From Rhodospirillales bacterium (GTDB taxonomy: Bacteria; Pseudomonadota; Alphaproteobacteria; Rhodospirillales; UBA2165): 10,548 bases of DNA. The position numbers were made by a program, and so were the translations under genes. The stretch's first letter is position 1, and each line of letters opens with the position of its first letter. The notes below the pieces were generated by a model. The model was not told where the DNA came from. It made no database searches and saw only the letters and a program-made list of their open reading frames with translations. Positions 1 to 6,700 of the stretch are shown here, in pieces. The stretch spans positions 1 to 10,548 of the forward strand of contig JABMOP010000102.1 in assembly GCA_013204125.1 (NCBI GenBank), given 5' to 3'.

Positions 1-1
1 C

Positions 2-667
2 TGTATAAGCGGGCGCGGTATTACCGGCATCGACGGTAAAACCGCCCAAATGCGGTCCGGTCATTGCCACGTAGCGCACCGGGGATCAGAGCATTTTTTC
101 TGTAACGAAAGCGAAGACGAAGATTGCCTGATGGTTGGCTTCTACATGGGCGCTGCCGATGTGCAAGCCGCGGGATACGAATTTAAGGGCGAAGTGACGG
201 CTGAAGACCTGGCGACCCCGGGGGTTACGCTTACGGGCGAAATTTTCGTCCATTTAGATGACGTAAAGCCGGAAAATATGGAAGCCGGCGACGGCTGGAT
301 GATAAGTGATTTCCGCATCCCCATTGGCCGTCACAATGGTTATTCCTCAAGCCTATTCCGCGCAAAGTTCATGCCCGGCGCCGTTCATAAAAAACACCGC
401 CATGAAAACTGCGATGAAATATATTATATCCTCAGCGGAGAAGGCTTGGCCGGAGCCGGTGATGACCGGGTTGAAGTGCGGGGCGGCCATTTCCATTACA
501 TCCCGAAGGGGGTGGAACACTGGCTCCATAATCTAAGCGAAAGCGAGCCTTTGGAAGTGGTCGGTATTTATGTTGATGCTGGGAATGTAATCGAGACCGG
601 TTATGTCTATATGGGCGATGTAACCGAAGAGGATATCAAGGCCCGCACAGCCGTCTCTGGGGCTTGA
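2..667 (+). CDS. Bicupin protein, 5' end outside the window
   Basis: The reading frame is open from the left edge, so the gene starts upstream; the ATG at position 50 is internal. The 221 visible residues hold the end of one cupin domain and a complete second one. The second has the classic motifs: HRHENCDE (HxHx4E, metal ligands) and GHFHYIPKGVEHWLHN (Gx5PxGx2Hx3N). The first half carries a matching motif 2, GHCHVAHRGSEHFFCN, with Pro replaced by His. Both halves end alike (YEFKGEVTAEDL and YVYMGDVTEEDI), which shows an internal duplication. Bicupins include dioxygenases, decarboxylases, isomerases and ureidoglycine aminohydrolase, and the sequence does not let me choose among them. The second site keeps its metal ligands, so an enzyme or small-molecule sensor is plausible. 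It has no evident link to the flagellar genes downstream. Confidence 0.85.
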   Translation, partial: CISGRGITGIDGKTAQMRSGHCHVAHRGSEHFFCNESEDEDCLMVGFYMGAADVQAAGYEFKGEVTAEDLATPGVTLTGEIFVHLDDVKPENMEAGDGWMISDFRIPIGRHNGYSSSLFRAKFMPGAVHKKHRHENCDEIYYILSGEGLAGAGDDRVEVRGGHFHYIPKGVEHWLHNLSESEPLEVVGIYVDAGNVIETGYVYMGDVTEEDIKARTAVSGA

Positions 668-872
668 TTAACTGGTTCTTAAGCCTGTTACCGCAGACTA
701 GGCCACAATAAAAAATAGTAAGTGGTGAACGTGGTGGCGGACCCAATATATGCGGTTCCGAACGGATACGGCGGTGGCGATATCGTTGCCGCTGGTGTCC
801 CCTGGCTGGCATCCAAAGTTGGCCCGGATTTTGGTGCATGTTCTGCCGCCCTATCCCCATGCCTAGATCACC

Positions 873-887
873 CTGAAATTTTTTCAG
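873..887. repeat. Perfect 6-bp inverted repeat, 3-base spacer
   Basis: CTGAAA and TTTCAG flank TTT. The site lies upstream of the small-gene/fliO/fliP cluster and could be a regulator site. It is short and AT-rich, so chance is also possible. Confidence 0.3.
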
Positions 888-931
888 CTAACAGCCCTCG
901 GAACGCTCATGAATGTTCACTAGCGGGCGCC

Positions 932-937
932 AAGGAG
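932..937 (+). promoter_or_regulatory. Ribosome binding site fixing the start at 946
   Basis: AAGGAG lies 8 bases before the ATG at 946. It supports that start over an in-frame upstream start at 913, which lies before the AAGGAG and would add 11 residues. Confidence 0.75.
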
Positions 938-945
938 ATGAATCG

Positions 946-1233
946 ATGACGGATGTGGAACTGCGTCGTGCAACCGATGAAATTTCATCGTTGATCGAAG
1001 CTGCGCGCACTCAGATCGCGGGCCAAAGGTCACCCGACATTAACCCAATCCATGATCGGATTGCAGCCCTCAACAAATTTGTTGCGGATAATAGTAATGC
1101 GGCAAAACGCGCGGCCTCAGCACCGACGGTCGCGGCGATGGCGAAAATTATAAACGATCTTGATGATTTGGAGCGGAGATGGACATCGACATTTTCACCT
1201 GAAACCAGTCAGCCCGCAGTACAGGAGCGTTAG
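946..1233 (+). CDS. Small helical protein of unknown function before fliO
   Basis: This 95-residue protein has a strong AAGGAG ribosome site. I do not recognise the family. It has no signal peptide or membrane segment and is predicted to be mostly alpha-helical, with charged and Ala-rich stretches (EISSLIEAARTQIAG, HDRIAALNKFVAD, AAMAKIINDLDDLERRW) and a Ser/Pro-rich tail. That profile would suit a small cytosolic helical bundle, such as a flagellar export chaperone of the FliT or FlgN type, but no diagnostic motif supports it. It ends 9 bases before fliO on the same strand, so it is probably in one transcript with fliO and fliP. A flagellar role rests on context only. Confidence 0.72.
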   Translation: MTDVELRRATDEISSLIEAARTQIAGQRSPDINPIHDRIAALNKFVADNSNAAKRAASAPTVAAMAKIINDLDDLERRWTSTFSPETSQPAVQER

Positions 1234-1242
1234 GCACATACC

Positions 1243-1593
1243 ATGGAAATTGGCGGCATAGACTATATGAAATTTACACTCTCCCTGATCTTCGTGCTGG
1301 GGCTGATTGCGGGGCTTGCGGTCGTGGCCAAGCGTGTCGGGCTCGGCAACCGGGGGCCCGTCGCCCGTGGCCGGAACAAGCGACTCTCGATTGTTGAAAC
1401 CATGGCGCTCGACGCAAAACGGCGGGTTGTCATTGTGCGCCATGATGACATTGAACACCTCATACTGCTTGGCGGATCGGACGAACACGTTATTTCCTCG
1501 GCCGATGGACAAGCGAAAGAGCCGATAACGGTCGGCACCGGCCCGCGATCTTTCCTCAAGGCGATTGAGCAGCCGCAGGAGGCAGCCGGTTGA
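1243..1593 (+). CDS. fliO: Flagellar biosynthetic protein FliO
   Basis: FliO is a small inner-membrane protein that helps FliP assemble into the flagellar export gate. The 116-residue product has one N-terminal membrane segment (about 11-29, FTLSLIFVLGLIAGLAVVA), a basic stretch, and the short cytosolic FliO domain (about 47-84: RLSIVETMALDAKRRVVIVR, then EHLILLGG). Size and layout match the family. The start is not certain: AGGAG at 1223-1227 is 15 bases from the ATG at 1243, while the ATG at 1267 would cut into the segment just before the membrane helix. I prefer 1243 because the residues before the helix (DYMKF) look like the usual FliO N-terminus. Its stop codon overlaps the fliP start. 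Confidence 0.87.
   Translation: MEIGGIDYMKFTLSLIFVLGLIAGLAVVAKRVGLGNRGPVARGRNKRLSIVETMALDAKRRVVIVRHDDIEHLILLGGSDEHVISSADGQAKEPITVGTGPRSFLKAIEQPQEAAG
1577..1582 (+). promoter_or_regulatory. Ribosome binding site for fliP, inside fliO
   Basis: A full AGGAGG lies 7 bases before the TTG at 1590. It confirms the unusual TTG start of fliP, which overlaps the fliO stop. Confidence 0.85.
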
Positions 1594-2360
1594 AGCCTCG
1601 ATCCCGGCATCTAATCAGGATCGGGGCGGCCGTTATCTCGCTCGCCCTAGTCGGGGCGGCAAGCGCGCCAGCCCTGGCGCAATCTTTGTCGCTGGATCTC
1701 GGCGACGGCCCGTCCACCACCGGACGACTGATCCAATTTTTCTTATTGTTCACGGTCCTGTCGATCGCCCCGTCGATCCTGATTATGGTGACGTCTTTCA
1801 CGCGGATCGTCGTCGTGCTGTCGTTTCTTCGAACGGCAATGGGCGCCCAGCAAACGCCGCCCAATCAGGTGATTGTCAGCTTGGCGCTGTTTATGACTTT
1901 GTTCATTATGACACCAACGATAGAAAATTCTTGGGACCAAGGCATTCGTCCCTATATCGATGGTCAGATCGATGAAAAAATAGCGTTTGAGCGTAGCACC
2001 AAACCTGTCCAGACCTTCATGCTGCGTCAGGTCAAAGAGTCGGACGTCAAGCTATTTATGGATGTCGCCAAAATACCTCAGGTGGATTCGTTAGAAAATG
2101 TTCCAATGCGGGTGCTTATTCCAGCTTTTATGATTAGCGAGTTGCGACGAGCCTTTGAAATCGGATTTCTGATTTTTATACCATTTCTAGTCATCGATAT
2201 GGTTGTCGCCTCAGTGCTTATGTCGATGGGTATGATGATGTTGCCGCCGGTTATTATCGCGCTACCGTTCAAGATCATTTTTTTCGTCCTGGTGGACGGC
2301 TGGTTTCTGATCGTCGGCAGCCTAGTAGAAAGTTTCGGCACTGGAATCGCCGGCCCTTAA
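1590..2360 (+). CDS. fliP: Flagellar export gate protein FliP
   Basis: FliP forms, with FliQ and FliR, the membrane core of the flagellar type III export gate. The 256-residue protein has the family's cleavable signal peptide (about 1-30, ending in ALA before QSL), then hydrophobic segments near 47-68, 92-112, 190-211 and 216-245. Conserved FliP signatures are SFTRIVVVLSFLR, PNQVIVSLALF, LIPAFMISELRRAFEIGF and MGMMMLPPVIIALPFKI followed by VLVDGW. Length is normal. It starts with TTG, whose last two bases are shared with the TGA stop of fliO, and a perfect AGGAGG supports this. fliQ and fliR do not follow: the next gene is convergent speE, whose stop lies 4 bases away. Confidence 0.98.
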   Translation: MKPRSRHLIRIGAAVISLALVGAASAPALAQSLSLDLGDGPSTTGRLIQFFLLFTVLSIAPSILIMVTSFTRIVVVLSFLRTAMGAQQTPPNQVIVSLALFMTLFIMTPTIENSWDQGIRPYIDGQIDEKIAFERSTKPVQTFMLRQVKESDVKLFMDVAKIPQVDSLENVPMRVLIPAFMISELRRAFEIGFLIFIPFLVIDMVVASVLMSMGMMMLPPVIIALPFKIIFFVLVDGWFLIVGSLVESFGTGIAGP

Positions 2361-2364
2361 AATG

Positions 2365-3234
2365 CTAGGAAGCGTTATCGAATAGCTCTGCAATAAAGGG
2401 CGGAAGATCAAACGCAGCCCGGTGCATCGCCGGCGAATAATAGCGCGCCTTGATTCCAGTTTCCGCCCAACGGCGGGTCAGATCTTCTATAGAAATATGA
2501 CGCAAAGCCGGATCATCACTCGCCCAACCCAAGGCCAGGAAGCCACCCACATATGTCGGGATAACAGTCAGGTAGAATGCCACATCGTCAAATTCGCGGC
2601 CCAAGCGTTGGTAGCAGTTGGAAAGTTCGCCCGGTTGCAGGAATGGAACGCCGCATTGAGCGACAAGAATTCCGCCGGGCCGGAGCCGCTGATGGCAGTT
2701 CTCATAAAACTCTTGGCTAAACAAAGCCTCGCCAGGTCCGATGGGATCGGTCGAATCGACAATGACGATATCGAAAGTTTCACCACTGTCTTTTACGTAT
2801 TCGCAGCCGTCTGCGGTCACCACTTCGGCCCTGGAGTCGTCGAAGGCGCCGTCACTCAGCATTGGCAGAAATTGGCGTGAAACATCAATAACGCTGCGGT
2901 CAATTTCGACCAAATGGGCGGCTTCGACCGATGGATGGCGCAATACTTCACGCAACACGCCGCCATCCCCGCCGCCAATTATCAAAACCCGCTGCGCCCG
3001 CCCGTTCGCAATTAACGGCACGTGAACCATCATTTCGTGATAGGCGAATTCGTCTTTTTCCGTGGTTTGTACGATACCGTTGATCGCAAGCACTCGTCCG
3101 AAACTAGGCGTCTCGAACACGGCCAAATTTTGGTGCTGGGAGCGGACTTCATGAACAATTCGCGTGATTTCAAATCTTTGTTGAAAACCCTGATTGGAAC
3201 TTCCCGAATACAGCGTCTCTTCGAACCAGGTCAA
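2365..3234 (-). CDS. speE: Spermidine synthase (polyamine aminopropyltransferase)
   Basis: It transfers the aminopropyl group from decarboxylated S-adenosylmethionine to putrescine, giving spermidine and methylthioadenosine in the cytosol. The 289-residue protein opens with WFEETLY and shows the family landmarks in order: VQTTEKDEFAYHEMM (about 55-69), nucleotide-binding LIIGGGDGGVLREV (84-97), HLVEID (107-112), TADG (140-143), catalytic IVDSTDPIGPGE (158-169) and IPTYVGGF (225-232). Length is typical. The start is TTG, overlapping the TGA stop of speD by TTGA; no Shine-Dalgarno sequence is evident, so translation probably depends on coupling to speD. No other in-frame start would keep the conserved N-terminus. 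It converges on fliP with a 4-base gap and no visible terminator. Confidence 0.96.
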   Translation of the reverse strand: MTWFEETLYSGSSNQGFQQRFEITRIVHEVRSQHQNLAVFETPSFGRVLAINGIVQTTEKDEFAYHEMMVHVPLIANGRAQRVLIIGGGDGGVLREVLRHPSVEAAHLVEIDRSVIDVSRQFLPMLSDGAFDDSRAEVVTADGCEYVKDSGETFDIVIVDSTDPIGPGEALFSQEFYENCHQRLRPGGILVAQCGVPFLQPGELSNCYQRLGREFDDVAFYLTVIPTYVGGFLALGWASDDPALRHISIEDLTRRWAETGIKARYYSPAMHRAAFDLPPFIAELFDNAS

Positions 3235-3665
3235 GGGTTTAGCCCGCGCCGCTGCTCGCTAAGATTAATCGACAACGGCTGGAAAGCTTGTTCGAGGATG
3301 GGCATGCAATCGTAGGGGTCACACTTTCCACACATGAAAATATCAATTGCGGCAAATTCCCGTTCGGGCCAGGTATGGATGCTGATATGGGATTCGGCGA
3401 GTACAAGGACGCCGGATACACCGCCACTTCCTGAGAATTTTTTCAAATGTATATGCAGAATGGTCGCATCTGCCGCCTCGGCCGCTTGGCGGAGTGACTT
3501 TTCAATAACATCTTGATCCGTCAGATTTTGGGCGCCCCATAAATCCAACAAAAGATGGACTCCAGCAAATTTTACGCCATCTCTGGAAACGAAGTAATCT
3601 TTTACCGGCGCCTCTGCCGCGGGAACTTCCGTCAGTAATGAGGTGGTATTTTCTTTCGTATTCAT
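3231..3665 (-). CDS. speD: S-adenosylmethionine decarboxylase proenzyme
   Basis: It makes decarboxylated SAM, the aminopropyl donor used by SpeE. The 144-residue size fits the short bacterial/archaeal class that self-cleaves into two chains. The cleavage region is AESHISIHTWPE (90-101): cleavage before Ser92 would create the pyruvoyl cofactor, with His97 and Cys112 (in MCGKCDPYDC) as the expected processing and catalytic residues. GVHLLLDLWGA (35-45) is also conserved. The first 20 or so residues look like a non-conserved extension. The ATG at 3665 has no clear ribosome site. The gene overlaps speE by 4 bases and lies 99 bases after the large TPR gene on the same strand, so it may have its own promoter or be a read-through tail of that operon. 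Confidence 0.96.
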   Translation of the reverse strand: MNTKENTTSLLTEVPAAEAPVKDYFVSRDGVKFAGVHLLLDLWGAQNLTDQDVIEKSLRQAAEAADATILHIHLKKFSGSGGVSGVLVLAESHISIHTWPEREFAAIDIFMCGKCDPYDCMPILEQAFQPLSINLSEQRRGLNP

Positions 3666-3703
3666 GAGCCGGTCCGTGCATTTGATACTCTGGAAACCGG
3701 CGT

Positions 3704-3725
3704 TTTAATTGATCTGCCAATTAAA
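3704..3725. promoter_or_regulatory. Inverted repeat upstream of speD, possible operator
   Basis: TTTAATTG and CAATTAAA form a perfect 8-bp inverted repeat with the 6-base spacer ATCTGC, centred about 50 bases before the speD start. A further TTAATTG occurs at 3766, adding to the local pattern. An operator for a dimeric regulator is possible. I found no strong promoter hexamers to anchor it. Confidence 0.35.
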
Positions 3726-3729
3726 GCAA

Positions 3730-3761
3730 GCCGCTGATGTCCTGGGCCCATAAATAGCGGC
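3730..3761 (-). terminator. Weak hairpin after the large gene, possible terminator
   Basis: Read on the minus strand, GCCGCT and AGCGGC form a 6-bp GC-rich stem around a 20-base loop that contains a palindromic TGGGCCCA, just after the TAA stop at 3765. The sequence after it, TTGCTTTAATT, is only modestly T-rich. It could be a leaky terminator between the motility operon and speDE, but the long loop makes this weak. Confidence 0.3.
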
Positions 3762-3764
3762 GAA

Positions 3765-6700
3765 TTAATTGACAGTGCTAAGTTTGCCTGCCTTTAGACG
3801 TTCTCTATAGGATGACATGAATGTCTTGAAATTACTCACGGTTTTCACCTTACTGGCCACCGAGCGGTAATCAATCAAACCCGCTGAATTGGCGCTCGAT
3901 ATCAGCTTGAAGGCACCTTCGAATGGGGTGCCATCCATGCTCTCGCCATATTCCTGGCGTAATCTTACGACACCGCGCTCATTCTCACTAAGCGCAAATG
4001 CAACTGCCAAATTTAGAACCGTTTGCGCCTGACGCTCATCAAGCTTGTCACCTGGCCTTGCGCCCATAGTCTGAACAAGGCGCTGCAAAAATTTTGCTGA
4101 ATTGGTCCAATCCTGGTTCTTCCAGTATATTTCCGTGCGCAACAAATCGGCCGCGCGGCTGTCATCATCTTCCAGCAACTGGATTGCCGCCGCAGACTGG
4201 TTAATTTCAGTGAGAGACCGCGCAGCTAAGAGCCTTCTCTCCCTGGCGAGATCGGTCGGCAGACCCGGGGCTTCAGACTTTTTCAAGGCCGCCCCAGCCT
4301 CGCCAGGCTCTCTATTCAACAACCTCACCGCCGCGAGGCGCGCACCGACACGTGCCTTTTCAATACCTTTTAGCCGAAAGTTTACTTGCTCATCTAATAA
4401 TTTTGCAGCGCTATCCAGTAAATCCACAGCGGCCAGCCGATCAGCCAATTTGCGGATCATTTCATCCCCTTGCTCGCCCGGCGGCGTCAATTCCTTAAAC
4501 TCTTCAAACAAAGCAATCGCCCTTACGGGCTGCATATCGTTTGAAGCTTCGTTGAGATATAGATCTGCGAAAGCCTTGGTCATTTCACCTGTAACACCCG
4601 CAGTATCCGGGTTATCACGAAAATAGGTGACCGCTTGGCGCAATGTCCGCAAACCGTTCCGGAAGTCGCCGATGCTAATATATGACCGGCCGAGTTTACG
4701 CAAAAGATCGAACTCGAATTGGCCGCCGCGCCAGGAAAATCTGAGCTTCTCCAACTCTTCGATCGCTTCCTTTGTATCAATTTTCTTTTGTACCAGCAGC
4801 AACTCGGCGCGCTTTACGATGGCTTGGGCAATACTTGGCCGATGTTCGCCTTTTTCGACCTCCTCCCATGCGGCGATGGCCGCGTCGAAATTCCCCGATA
4901 GCTGGTTGACCTGACCTTCGATTAGGGCGAGCTTGTCTATATCAGTACCCTTCGGTTTTTCCTGGGCCAGAACGCCCAAATATCTCGTGGCAAACTGAAT
5001 ATCCCCGACGGCAACACCTGTATTGGCGATAATCATACCAAGCGGCATTTTCATGGGCCGCGGGTAGGATCTGAATATTGACCCTTTTTGCTTGAAAATT
5101 GTTGCCGCTTCGGTCGCCGCGCCTTTGCCGGCCAAAATGACCGCGCGCCAAAATTCTGCTTCGTCGGTGCCGTTGAGATTGGTATCAAAAATATCCTTTT
5201 CGGCAGCCTTCATTCGGCCAATGCTAAAATTAGTCATACCTCGCAATAACAGGAATTCGGGACTACTGACCACCGTCGGGCGGTCGGAAGCGACGGTGTT
5301 TAATATCCCGATTGCTTCCTGTCCGAAGTTTATGGACATCAAAAATTGGGCGAGCGCCAGACGCGGACCTTCACGTTTGTTGCCCGGAACACTGGTCACC
5401 CGGTCAAACAATTCACTCCATTCGCGGTTGAGGGAGCTGTTGCCTTTAAGCCGGCGCGCTTTGCTCCAAACACTGGGTTTGAACACACGGGTAAGCGTTT
5501 TGAAGCCGCCAAGCTTTGCGTTAGCCGCGTCTTTCGCAGATAACGATGACAACACCAAATTCCCGGTGCTGGTTAACGCGACGCCTTGAGGCATCGCGCG
5601 CACCCTGAGATCGTCAATATTGGGTTTTATGACCATGCCTTGTGCGCTTGAAAGCACTTCAAATTGCGGAAATTGGTAGCTGTCCTTCACGCCATGAGCA
5701 AGAAGGATAAACGGTACAACGAGCAAATTATCTCCGACCTCGGGATCGCGGATCGGTATTGCTTCTCCAGCGCTTGCGATCGGCAGGAACATACGTGGCC
5801 CGGTAGTGAATTGCGGCTGCGGTATTGGTTCAAGCGCCGTAACCGGCTCAAGCGGCTGCTCCTTAAAATCATAAATCCATGCCAAACCATCGCGGCGAAC
5901 ACTGGGATTGAAGCCTTCGTTGGTCACCATACGCAGGAAAGTCCCCCGCGGTGTTGATATCTGGCTAACCGACGTTACGACCCCTTTAAGTTCCGTAGCA
6001 ATTTTGTTGGTGTCGATGGTGCTTGATTTATCAAAGACAATCCAAAGACTTCCGGAACGCCTGAATACCGCAGATGCAACCGGCTCGCTCCAGTCAAATC
6101 GGATGCTGGCTTCGCCGGCGGGAGAAGATTTTTTCGTTGGCGACGACGACGGTGCGGCGGCAGTGTCTTCGGGCGTTGGTGCGCCGGTCTGCGTATTGCC
6201 CTCTTTGGCTCCACCTGCATCCACAACTGCTGCCGGCTGCTTGGGCCCGGACGGCGGGCTTTGAACGCTAGAGGCAGTGGTAGGTTGGTTTGGGCCGGTT
6301 AGCGCCAATGGCACCGGCTTTGTCGCACTCTCCGGTTTTTGTTCTGGGCTGGGCTTAGGCGCTGCTGGAGCTTGCTGGCGGTCCGGTTTCTTCGGTGCAT
6401 TCGTCGGTTGCTTCGGCGCGTCAGCGGCTGGCGCTGGCTTCTGAGCTAAATCGACCGTTGGTGTAACCGGTTTAGCGGGCGCTGCGGGCTTCGGCGAGGC
6501 GGCGGGCAACGGCGAGGTCGCCGTAGAATTCGCATCATTGGCTGCCGTTGGGTTGTAAACATCAACAACCACCTTCGCCCCGCTCCTCAAATGACGGATA
6601 CGCGAGCTGGACGGGACCTTCAATATCACGGTGGTTTGGTTTTGGCCGACCTGAGACTCCGCCCCCGGCGCGTTCCGCAAATTAGCCCGATTGAGGCGAG

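Larger units (their letters stand above)
668..945. other. Gene-poor interval with two inverted repeats
   Basis: I see no convincing gene in these 278 bases. One plus-strand frame (722-949, GTG start) is open but its composition is unlike a folded protein and no ribosome site precedes it. Two inverted repeats stand out. Positions 771-792 can pair as GCGGTGGCGAT with ATCGTTGCCGC, using three G-T wobbles, centred on GATATC. Positions 873-887 are a perfect CTGAAA-TTT-TTTCAG repeat about 58 bases before the next start codon. A weak GCCT/AGGC pair just after the cupin stop, near the A-rich stretch at 708-718, is too short to call a terminator. The promoter of the downstream cluster is probably here, but I could not find a convincing sigma-70 or sigma-54 element. 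Confidence 0.4.

Noticed and set aside
806..836. Possible sigma-54 promoter (TGGCAT...TTGGC and TGGCCC...GTGCA)
   Set aside because: The GG and GC doublets are not at the required spacing in either candidate.
722..949. Plus-strand open frame of 75 residues with a GTG start
   Set aside because: There is no ribosome site, the composition is Gly/Pro/Ala-rich with no recognisable fold, and its end overlaps the well-supported start at 946.
2422..2880. Plus-strand open frame of 152 residues opposite speE
   Set aside because: speE is certain from its motifs, and the antisense product shows no family features.
5092..5589. Long plus-strand open frame of 165 residues inside the large TPR gene
   Set aside because: It is antisense to a long gene with a clear domain structure, and its Ser/Arg-rich product has the look of a shadow translation.
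6113..6545. Repetitive DNA in the Pro/Ala/Lys linker as a tandem repeat element
   Set aside because: The repeats reflect low-complexity protein composition; no exact unit recurs at a fixed period.
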